Program-made: the position numbers and the translations under genes | The notes under the pieces: generated by a model | Told to the model about the DNA's origin: nothing | Database searches by the model: none | Seen by the model: only the letters and a program-made list of their open reading frames with translations | In this document: piece after piece, positions 29,853 to 41,182 of the stretch | Layout: each line of letters starts with the position of its first letter | Position numbering within the stretch: the stretch's first letter is position 1 | NCBI GenBank assembly: GCA_023475265.1 | Contig: JAMCWE010000102.1 | Location: forward strand, 1-64,000 | Length of the DNA: 64,000 nucleotides | Reading direction: 5' to 3' | Source: Bacteroidota bacterium | Lineage (GTDB): Bacteria; Bacteroidota; Ignavibacteria; Ignavibacteriales; Ignavibacteriaceae

Positions 29853-30930
29853 CTTTGATCAGTAATTTTTCTAAAAACGGTTTAAGCTTTGTTAAAACTT
29901 GCTCACCAGTTACATTATTTAAATTTGGCTCTTCGGTTATAACGCAATCAAAATTTGTGTTGTACGGAGACCAAATCATATCTTGAGTATTATACTTTAC
30001 GTAAATTCCGAATGTTGGAATTCCAAATGCTGAAGCTAAATGTACTGCCGCCGTATCGGGAGAAAACAAGAAATTCAATTTGGAAATCATTGCTGCGAAC
30101 TCATCAAACTCAGATGAATAAAAATAATTAAAATGATCTCCGGAAATTTGCTTACATAATTCTTTATCTGATGGTGATGATAATAAAAGAATATTAAGAT
30201 CATATTTAGAAAAATAATTAAGCAGATTCTTGAAATTATCTATACCCCAAAATCTTGCATAGCTTCCGGCGGAAATATTAATTCCGGCTAAAAAATTATT
30301 CTGAAGTTTTTTATTTGATAAAAAGCTTTCTGCTTTTTTCATTGACTCATTAGAAGGAAAGTATTGAACCTTGCTTTTTGATCTATCAAGTTCGAAGTTA
30401 AAAAGTTTAGATAATTCAAGAATCCGGGTAATTACATGATTCTGATGTCTATCTAATTGAGGAATAGTTTTGGTGTAAATGCTCTTATTTTTTTTTTCTA
30501 ATCCATATTTATTTCTAGCCGCTGATAATGCGATTAAAAAGCTAACCGTAGCTGAAATATCATCATGCGTATCAACTATAGTTTCTATTTTTTCCTTCTT
30601 TATAAAATCTAAAACTTTGAATATTCCTTTTAAGCCTTTCTCATAAATTATTAATTTATCGATATCCGGATTGTTATTAAAAGCTACGTAGTTCTTCCGA
30701 TCAGCCAAAACATAAATTTTAGGTTTCAGTTTTAATTTTACTTCATGAAGTAGTGGAGTAGTAATTAAAGCGTCGCCAATTCGGTTCAATCTAATGAAAA
30801 GTATTTTGGAATTATTTCCCAAAATTGTTTCACCAATAGACTTTTTATCCTGAAATAAAAGCAGGAGATTCAGAAGTAAATTCTTAAAAAAATATTCAAG
30901 CTTTTTCATTTGATGCAATAGCTTTTTCAC
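29833..30930 (-). CDS. Glycosyltransferase family 9 (heptosyltransferase-like)
   Basis: ILFIRLNRIGDALITTPLL; FSPDTAAVHLASAFGIPTFGIY. Confidence 0.88.
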   Translation of the reverse strand: MKKLLHQMKKLEYFFKNLLLNLLLLFQDKKSIGETILGNNSKILFIRLNRIGDALITTPLLHEVKLKLKPKIYVLADRKNYVAFNNNPDIDKLIIYEKGLKGIFKVLDFIKKEKIETIVDTHDDISATVSFLIALSAARNKYGLEKKNKSIYTKTIPQLDRHQNHVITRILELSKLFNFELDRSKSKVQYFPSNESMKKAESFLSNKKLQNNFLAGINISAGSYARFWGIDNFKNLLNYFSKYDLNILLLSSPSDKELCKQISGDHFNYFYSSEFDEFAAMISKLNFLFSPDTAAVHLASAFGIPTFGIYVKYNTQDMIWSPYNTNFDCVITEEPNLNNVTGEQVLTKLKPFLEKLLIKDVQNKI

Positions 30931-31942
30931 TTTTTTCTAAAAGTAAGGAAACTTTTTCTACAATAATATCTAATGACATGTCGTTAAAACATTCATGTTT
31001 ATAAAGACATTTTTGAAGATTACATATTCTGCAAAACAAATTTTCGTTGATCACATAAGCGGAATTTTCTGAATAAGGTCCGTGTGTTTTAGGATCAGTT
31101 GGACCGAATAATCCTAAAGTTGGAATTCCGAGGGCAGCGGATATATGCATTGGACCGGAATCATTTGCTATTATCATGCTGCAATTTTTTATTAACCCCG
31201 ACATTCGTTTAACACTTGTTCTGGGTGCTAAAATGCTTAAATCCGATAAATGATTTTTAATATAATTTGCGTCATCTTCATCGCCAGGGCCCCAAAGAAT
31301 TAGAAACTTTGATTTAAATTTAGCAGATATAGCTTTACAAATTTCAACCCACTTTGAAGAATCACATCTTTTAGACTCCCAGCCGCCTGAAGGGACTATT
31401 CCTATAATTGCTGCGTTATCAGAAAAATTATTTTTAATGAAATCCTTTCCGAAATTATCATCTTCTTGAGAAATATAGTAATGAATTATTTTTGAGTGAA
31501 CCGGAATTGATAGAGCATGTAATAATTCTAAATTGTGTTCGGCAGAATGGTGCGCACCACGGTCAGATGTTGCTAAAATATTGTAAGCGTATTTTCTTCC
31601 GCGGTATCCAAAACCGACTCGATATTTTACTCTTGATAAAAAAGTAATTTGAGCACTTCGCGGATTTGACCAAAGATCTAAGATCAAATTATATTTTTCT
31701 TTTCTAATTCTGTAAGCAACTTTTAGAGGAAATTCAGTCCTTTCCATCGTTAATAGTTTGTTGATCAGAGGATTATTATCAACTGCATCTTTTGCAAAGT
31801 ATTCAGTCAGATAATCTATTTTAACTCCAGGAAAATATGCGATTAGATTATCAAGAATAATGGTAGAAAGTACAATATCACCAATTCCCCTCGGTTTAAT
31901 ACAAAGAATTTTTTTTATTTCATTAGAATTAAATTTACGCAT
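30896..31942 (-). CDS. Glycosyltransferase family 9 (heptosyltransferase-like)
   Basis: ILCIKPRGIGDIVLSTIIL; ANDSGPMHISAALGIPTLGLFGPTDP. Confidence 0.9.
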   Translation of the reverse strand: MRKFNSNEIKKILCIKPRGIGDIVLSTIILDNLIAYFPGVKIDYLTEYFAKDAVDNNPLINKLLTMERTEFPLKVAYRIRKEKYNLILDLWSNPRSAQITFLSRVKYRVGFGYRGRKYAYNILATSDRGAHHSAEHNLELLHALSIPVHSKIIHYYISQEDDNFGKDFIKNNFSDNAAIIGIVPSGGWESKRCDSSKWVEICKAISAKFKSKFLILWGPGDEDDANYIKNHLSDLSILAPRTSVKRMSGLIKNCSMIIANDSGPMHISAALGIPTLGLFGPTDPKTHGPYSENSAYVINENLFCRICNLQKCLYKHECFNDMSLDIIVEKVSLLLEKSEKAIASNEKA

Positions 31943-32007
31943 TCCTTATCAGACTTATTTCTTATTCTTGAACTTGCTCTTGAACTTAATCTTAAACTTG
32001 AACTTCA

Positions 32008-34779
32008 TTAGTGTGCATCGAGCCAATTATCGCCAATTCCGATCTCAACTAATATTGGCACATTCATCGGAATAGTATTTTCCATCAATTTCTTAACTAA
32101 TGGTTTTATTTCTTCAACTTCATCTTTGTGAACATCAAACAAAAGTTCGTCGTGTACTTGAAGAACCATTTTTGTTTTCAATTTTTTCTTTGTCAATTCT
32201 TTATGAATGTTTATCATCGCGATTTTAATCATATCTGCCGCAGTACCTTGTATAGGCATGTTGATAGCAACTCTTTCTTCAAACTGACGAACGACATGAT
32301 TGCTGCTGTTTATATTTCGCAAAAATCTTCTTCTCCCAAGAAGTGTTTCTGCAAAACCTTTTTCTCTAGCTTTAAGAACGCAATCATCCATATAATTCTT
32401 TACACGTTTGAAAGTGCCGAAGTAAGTCTCAATTATTTCTTTAGCGTGAGCTTGAGTTACGCCTAATCTTGTTTTCAATCCGAATGGACCAATGCCATAG
32501 AGAATTCCGAAATTAACTTCTTTAGCTTTGCGTCTCATATCCGGAGTAACATCTTCGGGCTTAACCATAAATACTAAAGCCGCTGTGCTGCGATGAATAT
32601 CTTCGCCTTTCTTAAATGCTTTAGTTAATCCTTCGTCGCCGGTTATGCTGGCAAGAATTCGAAGTTCAATCTGACTGTAATCTGCACTGAGCAAAACATA
32701 TTCTTTATTTCTCGAGACAAATGCTTTCCGAATTTCTTTTCCCATTTCAGTTCTGATCGGAATGTTTTGAAGATTTGGATCGTTACTGGATAATCTTCCG
32801 GTGGATGCAACTGTTTGATTGAAGCTTGTATGAATTCTTCCGGTGTTGGGATGAATAAGATCGGGAAGAGAATCGGCGTAAGTTGATTTTAATTTTGATA
32901 CCTGTCGATAATCTAAAATCATTCCGATGATTTCATGTTCGCCTCTTAGAGCTTCAAGAGAACGTGCATCAGTTGAGAAACCGGTTTTAGTTTTTTTACC
33001 GGTTGCTAATTTTAATTTATCAAAAAGAATTTTTTGAAGCTGCTGTGGAGAATTGATATTAAAATCTTCCCCAGCCAATTCAATTATTTCTTTTGAGTAA
33101 TTATCAATTAGAATCTGGAGGTCTTTGCTTAAAGACTTAAGAGCATTTTTGTCGACATTCACTCCCTCACGTTCCATATCTTCTAGGACAGGGGCAAGAG
33201 GAAATTCAACATCGTAAGCAACTTTGTTTAGTTTGTTTTTCTCGACTTCTTTTTCTAAAATTTCATAAAGCCGAAAAGTAATATCGGCATCTTCAGCGGA
33301 ATAATTAGAAAGCTCATTAAGATCAACATCAAAGATTTTAGAAGGATCTTTTTTTATACCGATTAAATCAGAAAGAGGAATTGGTTTGTACTTTAAATAT
33401 TTTTGTGAGAGATCATCCATTCCATGCTTTTGATCAGGATCGATTACATAGCTTGCAAGCATAGTATCGAAATAGAAATTGTTAACCTGAATTCCTTGGC
33501 TTCTTAAAACAGAAATGTCAAACTTACCATTCTGACAAACCTTTTTAATTTTCTTATCTTCAAAAACCGGTTTGAAAATTTTAACAAAGTCGCTGAGAGG
33601 AAGTCTGTCCGCAACATTTTTAGAGAAAAGTTCATTGCCTTTTTGATTAGGATTAAGCGCAACAAAATATGCTTCGCTGGGTTTAACTGCGAAAGATGCA
33701 CCTACCAAATTTAAGGTGAAATAATCAAGGCTATCGGTTTCGGTATCAAATACAAAAAGAGACTGCTTGCTAAGCTTATCCGCAAGCGCTTTTGCTTTTT
33801 TAGCATCAACTATTAATTGGTAACTTACTTTTGATTTATCAAAAACTGAAATATCTTCAGTAACAATATTTTCAATTTCTGCTTCTTCTTTAGCAACGCT
33901 GTCATAAACATTGAGCAGCTTGCTGTATAAAGTTTTGAATTCCAGTTCTAAAAAGATTGAACGAAGCTTATCGAAGTCCGGTTTCTCAAATTTTGCTGAT
34001 TCGAAATTCATTTCAAATGGAACGTTGCAATCTATAGTAGCAAGTTCTTTGGAGATGAAAGCACTTTCTTTTCCATCAAGTAATTTTTTCTTTGTTCCTT
34101 CTTTCAGGATTTTGTCAATATGTTTATAAATGTTTTCAACAGAACCAAATTCCTGGATTAGAGGAATTGCAGTTTTAGGACCGATTCCAGCAACACCAGG
34201 AATATCATCTGAACTGTCACCGATTAGTGCGAGATAATCAATCATCTGTTTCGGTTCAAATCCAAATTCATCTTTTACTTTTTTAACATCGTAAATAATT
34301 ATTTCGTCTGTTGATTTTCCAGGTTTAACAATTCTTACTTTGTCACTTACAAGCTGGTTAAAATCTTTATCCGGAGTAAAGACAAACGATTGCAATCCTT
34401 TTTCTTCAGCTTCTCTAACAGCAGTGCCTATTAAATCATCAGCTTCATATTTGGGAAGAATATAAATCGGAATTTTTAATACTTCGATAATTTGTTTAAT
34501 CCTATCGATCTGTGGAATCATATCTTCAGGCATAGCTGCACGAGATGATTTATAGCTTTCAAACTTTTCGTGCCGGAAAGTTTTTTCCTTTGAATCGAAA
34601 GCAACAGCAATATAATCAGGCTTGTTCTCTTCAAGAATTTTTATCAACTGAGATACAAAACCATAAACTGCTGAAGTTGGTTCGCCTTTGGATGTAACCA
34701 ATGGCCGGTTTATGAAAGCGAAATATGCTTTATAAGTAAGCGCCATCGCATCAATAATTACAAATTTTTTGTTTTTCAT
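32008..34779 (-). CDS. polA: DNA polymerase I
   Basis: 5'-3' exo, 3'-5' exo (FVFDTETDSLDYF) and pol domains (LSADYSQIELRILASITGD; QVHDELLFDV). Confidence 0.97.
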   Translation of the reverse strand: MKNKKFVIIDAMALTYKAYFAFINRPLVTSKGEPTSAVYGFVSQLIKILEENKPDYIAVAFDSKEKTFRHEKFESYKSSRAAMPEDMIPQIDRIKQIIEVLKIPIYILPKYEADDLIGTAVREAEEKGLQSFVFTPDKDFNQLVSDKVRIVKPGKSTDEIIIYDVKKVKDEFGFEPKQMIDYLALIGDSSDDIPGVAGIGPKTAIPLIQEFGSVENIYKHIDKILKEGTKKKLLDGKESAFISKELATIDCNVPFEMNFESAKFEKPDFDKLRSIFLELEFKTLYSKLLNVYDSVAKEEAEIENIVTEDISVFDKSKVSYQLIVDAKKAKALADKLSKQSLFVFDTETDSLDYFTLNLVGASFAVKPSEAYFVALNPNQKGNELFSKNVADRLPLSDFVKIFKPVFEDKKIKKVCQNGKFDISVLRSQGIQVNNFYFDTMLASYVIDPDQKHGMDDLSQKYLKYKPIPLSDLIGIKKDPSKIFDVDLNELSNYSAEDADITFRLYEILEKEVEKNKLNKVAYDVEFPLAPVLEDMEREGVNVDKNALKSLSKDLQILIDNYSKEIIELAGEDFNINSPQQLQKILFDKLKLATGKKTKTGFSTDARSLEALRGEHEIIGMILDYRQVSKLKSTYADSLPDLIHPNTGRIHTSFNQTVASTGRLSSNDPNLQNIPIRTEMGKEIRKAFVSRNKEYVLLSADYSQIELRILASITGDEGLTKAFKKGEDIHRSTAALVFMVKPEDVTPDMRRKAKEVNFGILYGIGPFGLKTRLGVTQAHAKEIIETYFGTFKRVKNYMDDCVLKAREKGFAETLLGRRRFLRNINSSNHVVRQFEERVAINMPIQGTAADMIKIAMINIHKELTKKKLKTKMVLQVHDELLFDVHKDEVEEIKPLVKKLMENTIPMNVPILVEIGIGDNWLDAH

Positions 34780-34800
34780 ATTTTATTAAGTATAAAAATT

Positions 34801-36222
34801 TTACTCGGTACTTGTTGAATTTTTTGATTTATATTTCCAATAAAAATAAAATGGCAATCCTAATAAGATTAATAAAAGTCCCATAGCAGCCTCGCTTGTA
34901 TCGGATACTACTGTGTTAAGCAAATATATAATAGAAAAAATAACAAAGATTGCCGGAACATAAGGATAGCCCCAAACTTTATAAGGACGCGGAGTTTGAG
35001 GCATCTTTCGTCTAAGGACGAAGACTCCGAATGCGCCTAGTGCATAAAATAGCCACGCAGCAAAAATAACATAGTCAGTAATTGTATCAAAGGTACCGGA
35101 CATTACCAGCACACATGACCAGATCCCCTGGACAACAAGTGAAATATGCGGCGTACAAAATTTAGGATGAATTTTGCCTATGCTTTTAAAGAATAAATTA
35201 TCGCGGGACATTGCAAATTGAACCCGTGCAGTTGAAAGTATGCTGCCGTTAAGAGCGCCGAATGTTGAAATGATAACAGCAATAGATATTAGAGAAGCGC
35301 CGCTTGTTCCGAATATTACATTTGCGGCAGAAGCGGCAACTAAAGGAGACTTTGCCATTACATTTACAGGAAGTACATAAAGAAATGCAATGTTAATTAA
35401 AACATAAACTCCCATCACAATCAATGTTCCAAAAAGTAATGCGCGGGGAACATTCCGTTGCGGCTGCTTTATTTCACCGGCAACAAACGTAACATTATTC
35501 CAACCATCATAAGCCCAGAAGGCACCGGAAAGTGCAAGGCCAATTAGTATGAAAATATTTTGTGGTAAGTTTTGCGGTAATGTAAAGTTGGTATAAACAT
35601 TCGAGATGCTTCCGTTGCCGAAGGAGAATAATAAAACTGAAAGTATAATTATCGAAGCAATTTTTATAAATGTCATTATTGTTTGAACAATTCCACCAAG
35701 CAGTACGCCGAGGTAATTTATTCCAGTAAGAAATAAGATACAAAGTATGGCAACTGCTTTTGTTCCGAATTCTATGAAAGGGTGAATATTTCCAATGACC
35801 GGTATATAAAAAGAAAAACTTTGAATTGATTGTGGTAGTTGCGGATACTTTATAAAGTATCCGAGATATTCTGCGAATACATAGGCGATGGCAGCCTGAC
35901 TTCCGGTTTGTATTACAGCAAGAATAGACCAGCCGTAAAAGAATGCAGTTGCATCACCATACATTTTTCTAAAGTAAGCATATTGCCCGCCGGTTGCGTC
36001 AATCATTCCGGCTATTTCGGAATTAGTTAATGCACCGATGAATGTAACTATACCTGCTATTATCCAAACGAGAATAAGCAGCTCTGGTGACATAAGCTGA
36101 CCGGCCATTGTTGCAGGCTTTCTAAATATTCCCGATCCTATCATAGAACCGGCGACGATCATTACAGCAGCAGTTAAACCTAAACCCCTTACAAGCTCAG
36201 TCTTTTTTCCGGAAATTTCCAT
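34801..36222 (-). CDS. APC-family amino acid permease
   Basis: AAVMIVAGSMIGSGIFRKPATMAG; multi-TM hydropathy. Confidence 0.88.
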   Translation of the reverse strand: MEISGKKTELVRGLGLTAAVMIVAGSMIGSGIFRKPATMAGQLMSPELLILVWIIAGIVTFIGALTNSEIAGMIDATGGQYAYFRKMYGDATAFFYGWSILAVIQTGSQAAIAYVFAEYLGYFIKYPQLPQSIQSFSFYIPVIGNIHPFIEFGTKAVAILCILFLTGINYLGVLLGGIVQTIMTFIKIASIIILSVLLFSFGNGSISNVYTNFTLPQNLPQNIFILIGLALSGAFWAYDGWNNVTFVAGEIKQPQRNVPRALLFGTLIVMGVYVLINIAFLYVLPVNVMAKSPLVAASAANVIFGTSGASLISIAVIISTFGALNGSILSTARVQFAMSRDNLFFKSIGKIHPKFCTPHISLVVQGIWSCVLVMSGTFDTITDYVIFAAWLFYALGAFGVFVLRRKMPQTPRPYKVWGYPYVPAIFVIFSIIYLLNTVVSDTSEAAMGLLLILLGLPFYFYWKYKSKNSTSTE

Positions 36223-36468
36223 GATACCCCATTCAATTTTATTATTAGAATTTATGAAAATAAATATTTGAATTATAAGTTCAAATTAGAAAAGAATTAG
36301 ATATCAAGAAAATATTTTTTCCTTTTAATGTTGAGTTTATGTAGTTGAGTAATATTGCTTTTAGATTCTGTTTGTTTTTCTTTTCGAAAAGTGTTAAGTA
36401 TAGAACCATTATTTAGAAATCTGTTTTATTCATAAATTAAATTTTTTTATAAAAGGGAATAGTTCAAT

Positions 36469-38007
36469 TTGAAAAGAATAAAATTACCAAAGCTTCATCA
36501 TCAAATATTAGCTGCATTAATCCTTGGGGCAATCTTTGGCTCTATATTTAATGTAAATAAAGATAAGCTTGTTATATCTTTCTTATCAGGAAATTCTATT
36601 AAGACTGCGACTGTAAAAGGCTGGGAACAATTCAGCTTTATTATTCCCGGTCAAGCTGACACAGTAAAGTTTGGAAAGACACAGCAGCAGGAAATTATTT
36701 CATACCATTCTAAATTAAAGAAGGAAAGTAAAAGCTTTAAGATACTTATATCAGGTATTCCTTTGCCGGAAGATAAAGCTGTAAATAGAATACAAACATT
36801 TTCCAACGTAGTTTCTATTTCAAAGGAAGGGGCAATATCTACAGACATAAAATGGATAGGAGATATATTTATCCGGCTATTAAGCATGATCGCCATACCG
36901 TTGGTATTTGCATCATTAACTGTTGGGGCAGCAAGTCTTGGAGATATAAGAAAGTTTGCAAGAATTGGCGGTAAAACTATTTCGTATTATTTGATTACTA
37001 CTGTTATTGCTATTACGATTGGATTAGTTTTAGCTAATCTTGTAAAGCCGGGCGAAAGAATGTCGGTTGATACAAAGAAAAGAATGCTTTCTACTTATAC
37101 CGAAGATGCTTCTTCTAAAATTGAAAACCTTGGCAGCTATGATATTAAGCAGCAAATAGTAAATATAATTCCAAGAAATCCTATTAAGGCATTTACCGAT
37201 GGGGACATGCTACAGATTATATTCTTCTCAGTATTTTTAGGTTTGATATTATCACTTATCTCAAAAGAAAAAGCTTCACCGTTGATTAAGTTCTTTGATG
37301 GATTGAGTGATTCAATGATTAAGATGGTTGACGTAATAATGCTGATGGCACCTATCGGCGTATTTGCATTAATCTCAGCAACTGTAGGAGAATTTGGATT
37401 TGATATTTTACAAACTTTAATATGGTATGCGGCAGTTGTAATTGTTGGTTTAATGATTCATACTTTCGGTGTCTATCCAATATTGTTAAGAATATTTTCC
37501 AAGATTAAGACAATTACATTTTTTAAAGGAATTAGAAGAGTGCAGACCATTGCATTTAGTACAAGCTCAAGTGCGGCAACATTACCGGTTAATATGGAAT
37601 GCTGCCAGGAAAATCTTGGGGTATCAAAATCAATTACGAGCTTTGTACTTCCATTAGGCGCAACAATAAACATGGACGGTACTGCGCTTTACCAAGGTGT
37701 AGCTGCTGTTTTCATTGCACAGGTATTTGGTATTGATCTAAATTTTACCCAGCAGATTACTATTATTATTACCGCAACATTAGCTTCAATAGGAACAGCG
37801 CCGGTGCCGGGCGTTGGAATAATAATGCTTATCATAATACTTAAATCTGTCGGTATTCCTGAAGAAGGAATTGCTTTGATCATGGGTGTTGATAGAATAC
37901 TTGATATGTGCAGAACAATTACTAATGTTACCGGCGATGCTGCAGGAGCTGTTATAATAGCCTCATCTGAAAAAGAAATACTTCATCCTGATTTATCGAA
38001 TGCGTAG
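36469..38007 (+). CDS. Dicarboxylate/amino acid:cation symporter (DAACS/SLC1 family)
   Basis: TIAFSTSSSAATLPVNMECC; FVLPLGATINMDGTALYQGVAAVFIAQ; TTG start. Confidence 0.92.
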   Translation: MKRIKLPKLHHQILAALILGAIFGSIFNVNKDKLVISFLSGNSIKTATVKGWEQFSFIIPGQADTVKFGKTQQQEIISYHSKLKKESKSFKILISGIPLPEDKAVNRIQTFSNVVSISKEGAISTDIKWIGDIFIRLLSMIAIPLVFASLTVGAASLGDIRKFARIGGKTISYYLITTVIAITIGLVLANLVKPGERMSVDTKKRMLSTYTEDASSKIENLGSYDIKQQIVNIIPRNPIKAFTDGDMLQIIFFSVFLGLILSLISKEKASPLIKFFDGLSDSMIKMVDVIMLMAPIGVFALISATVGEFGFDILQTLIWYAAVVIVGLMIHTFGVYPILLRIFSKIKTITFFKGIRRVQTIAFSTSSSAATLPVNMECCQENLGVSKSITSFVLPLGATINMDGTALYQGVAAVFIAQVFGIDLNFTQQITIIITATLASIGTAPVPGVGIIMLIIILKSVGIPEEGIALIMGVDRILDMCRTITNVTGDAAGAVIIASSEKEILHPDLSNA

Positions 38008-38169
38008 TTAAATTATGAAAGAAGTACTAGAAATTATTTTTAATTTATTTTTTGAGAATGCGTGGTTAAGATATGAATTATGCCAGTAGTTGTATTATTA
38101 ATGACCTGTAAATTACTAACGAAAACTATATAATTTTATTTTATTGAAAGGAATTATTGGAAATAACAA

Positions 38170-39990
38170 ATGGTAATTAGTAGAAAATTCTCTTCTTTCA
38201 AGGAAATAATCCAGGCTATGGGATTAGTTTTTGGGGATATTGGCACAAGTCCGATTTATACTTTAACTGTAGTGTATACTTTAACGCCTCCTACTTATGA
38301 AAATATAATTGGAATTTTATCTTTAATATTTTGGACTCTAGTCATGCTGGTTACTGTTGAATATGCATGGCTGGCAATGAGCTTGAGTATTAAAGGTGAA
38401 GGCGGAATAATTGTACTAAAAGAAATATTAACAAGCAGTGTTAAGACAGGGAGGAAAGCTGCCTTTGCTACATTTTTAGGATTTGTAGGAGTTTCATTAT
38501 TAATGGGTGATGGTGTTATAACACCTGCTATAAGTATTTTATCAGCTGTAGAAGGATTGGAATTAATTCCAGGGATAGGCCATATTTCGATTACGACAGT
38601 TATTATTATAACATGCATCATTACTATTTTCCTATTTCTATTTCAATATAAAGGAAGTGATAAAGTTTCATTTACCTTCGGGCCAATAATGCTAATCTGG
38701 TTTTCAGTTCTTTTAATAACCGGGTTGTATTATATTTTTGAAAGTGTAGATGTAATAAAGGCAATAAGTCCATATTACGCAGTAAACTTTATGCTAAAGA
38801 ATGGCATTACTGGAATTTTGGTATTAAGTGAAGTAATTCTTTGTGCAACCGGAGGAGAAGCTTTATATGCTGACATGGGACATTTAGGAAGCAAGCCGAT
38901 AAGACACGCATGGTACTTTGTTTTTTTTGCACTGGTTATAAATTATTTCGGTCAGGGAGCTTTTCTAATTAAACATCATGTAAATAATATTGTTTTATTT
39001 TCGATGTTCAAATCAATCTCGGAAGTGCTATATATACCTATGCTTATTCTTACTCTGCTTGCAACTATTATAGCATCACAAGCAATGATAAGCGCTGTAA
39101 TGTCTTTAATATATCAAGGAATTACTACGCGTGTTTTTCCATTAATGAAGATTAAGTACACTTCTGCTCAATTGAAATCTCAAATTTATATTGGAAGCGT
39201 AAATTGGATTTTGATGATAGCCGTAATATTTATGGTACTGGTATTTCAGAAGTCGGGTAACCTAGCAGCGGCATATGGTTTCGCAGTAACGGCAACGATG
39301 ACAATAAGTGCCACATTTATGATTTGGATATTTAAGATAAAGAAGAATAAAGCTAAGATGTTAATTGCTGTTATTGTATCGATGGTAGATTTCCTTTTCC
39401 TTATTGCAGTCTTTAATAAATTACCGCATGGCGGATATTGGTCAATTATTATAGCAGCAATACCTTTTATAGTAATTCAACTTTGGACAAATGGCGGCAA
39501 TGCTATGCATAAATCATTTAGACCTCTTGCAATAGATATATTTAATGAAAGCTATAACCAGATTTACCAGCAAGGCAATGTATTAAAAGGTACGGCATTA
39601 TATTTTACGCGAAGCTTAGAAGAAGTGCCTCCTTATATTGTTCATTGCATGATAAGATGCAATATTATTTATGAAAAGAATATTTTGATTTCTATACGGA
39701 CGACTGATAGTCCGTATGGAATTGAGTTTAACCAGATAGATAATATTGCCCAAGGATTATCCGGGATACAAATATTAGCAGGTTATCAGGAGATAGTTCA
39801 TATAACTCAATTATTAAAAGAGCATGGAGTTGATGAAAAAGTTATCTTCTATGGAGTCGATGATATTACTACAAATAAAGTATTATTAAAGTTATATGCA
39901 TTCATGAAGACTATTACTCCGGCTTTTGTAAGATTTTATGATCTGCCTTATAATAAATTACATGGAGTTGTTACGAGGCTGGAACTTTAG
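38170..39990 (+). CDS. kup: KUP/HAK/KT family potassium uptake protein
   Basis: LVFGDIGTSPIYTL; GVSLLMGDGVITPAISILSAVEGL; GGEALYADMGHLG. Confidence 0.93.
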   Translation: MVISRKFSSFKEIIQAMGLVFGDIGTSPIYTLTVVYTLTPPTYENIIGILSLIFWTLVMLVTVEYAWLAMSLSIKGEGGIIVLKEILTSSVKTGRKAAFATFLGFVGVSLLMGDGVITPAISILSAVEGLELIPGIGHISITTVIIITCIITIFLFLFQYKGSDKVSFTFGPIMLIWFSVLLITGLYYIFESVDVIKAISPYYAVNFMLKNGITGILVLSEVILCATGGEALYADMGHLGSKPIRHAWYFVFFALVINYFGQGAFLIKHHVNNIVLFSMFKSISEVLYIPMLILTLLATIIASQAMISAVMSLIYQGITTRVFPLMKIKYTSAQLKSQIYIGSVNWILMIAVIFMVLVFQKSGNLAAAYGFAVTATMTISATFMIWIFKIKKNKAKMLIAVIVSMVDFLFLIAVFNKLPHGGYWSIIIAAIPFIVIQLWTNGGNAMHKSFRPLAIDIFNESYNQIYQQGNVLKGTALYFTRSLEEVPPYIVHCMIRCNIIYEKNILISIRTTDSPYGIEFNQIDNIAQGLSGIQILAGYQEIVHITQLLKEHGVDEKVIFYGVDDITTNKVLLKLYAFMKTITPAFVRFYDLPYNKLHGVVTRLEL

Positions 39991-40069
39991 TATAGAAGAT
40001 GTGTATTATATCGTATGTTGAAAATTTCATTTGTTAAAATTAATTATACATTCAAATTGAGATAAGCTT

Positions 40070-40774
40070 ATGAAAAAAGAACTGTTGATCTTTGGAGCTT
40101 ACGGGGCATTAGGATTAGGAGTCACCAAGACTTTAATTAAAAAAGATTTTGATAAAGTTTATCTTTTTGGTTCAAATGCTAGTAAGAATAAGGAATTATT
40201 TATGGAACCTAATATTGAAAATATTGACACTGAGGATTTATCAAATGAGAATAATGTAATTAAAGCAATGCAGTCAGTTAAGCCTGGGAATGAAAAACTG
40301 TTTTTCTTATTCAGTGCTATTGGGGGATTTACTGGTGGAAAGTTTCTGTGGGATACTGAGGAATCCGAATGGAATAAGATGATGGATATGAATCTTAAAT
40401 CAAGTTTTTTATTGGCGAAACATTTTGCAAAATTAGTGCATGATTCGGCAGGAGGATCTATTTGTTTTACTGCGGCATATACAGGTATGCATGCTGAGAC
40501 AAAAAAAAGCGCATACGGGATTTCGAAAAGTGCTCTGATACATTTAATGAAAACTTTAGCTCTAGAAGGGAAAGCCATAAATTTAAGCGCGAATGTTATT
40601 GCCCCAAACATTATTGATACTCCGGCTAATAGAGAATGGATGAGTAATGGAGATTATTCTAAATGGACTAAACCTGAGGAAATAGGAGAACTGGTTTGGA
40701 GCATGTTTCATAATTATAATTTTATGACTGGGAATGTAATTGAACTGGTGGAAAGATTTGATGTAAAAACATAA
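40070..40774 (+). CDS. Short-chain dehydrogenase/reductase family protein
   Basis: LLIFGAYGALGLGVTKTL; YGISKSALIHLMKTLALE; NVIAPNIIDTPANREW. Confidence 0.85.
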   Translation: MKKELLIFGAYGALGLGVTKTLIKKDFDKVYLFGSNASKNKELFMEPNIENIDTEDLSNENNVIKAMQSVKPGNEKLFFLFSAIGGFTGGKFLWDTEESEWNKMMDMNLKSSFLLAKHFAKLVHDSAGGSICFTAAYTGMHAETKKSAYGISKSALIHLMKTLALEGKAINLSANVIAPNIIDTPANREWMSNGDYSKWTKPEEIGELVWSMFHNYNFMTGNVIELVERFDVKT

Positions 40775-41182
40775 ATGTGTAGATGAATGAAGAAAAAATA
40801 TCTGATTGAAGTAATCGAGTAAAACGAAAAACGTTTTAATAAGTTAGATTTATAAAATATAATTGTTCTTGATTGACAATAATAAAATATTTTGAGAAGT
40901 TAAACACTGATATTTGAACTGGATTGAAAAAACTGGGGATTAACTACAGACTTTCATTCCATTATTCCTTCATATTAAGTAAATATTTAGCTAGGATTTG
41001 AGCGAATGGTCTCGTGCTTATAAATTGCATTTTAATTAAGCGGCTGGTGTTCATTCAAAATAGATAGTTCGTTAAAGCAGCTTAATAGTTTTTAATTTAT
41101 CTGTATATAGCAGGGATAAAATCTAGTTACATAGTTTCCCCGCTTCAAAACAATTTATTAAACACAAAAGAAAGGTAAAGCT

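Noticed and set aside
34801-40774. Transporter and SDR run as a specialised island
   Set aside because: Standard permease, symporter, Kup and SDR genes with ordinary spacing and composition; nothing unexplained except the short duplication noted separately.
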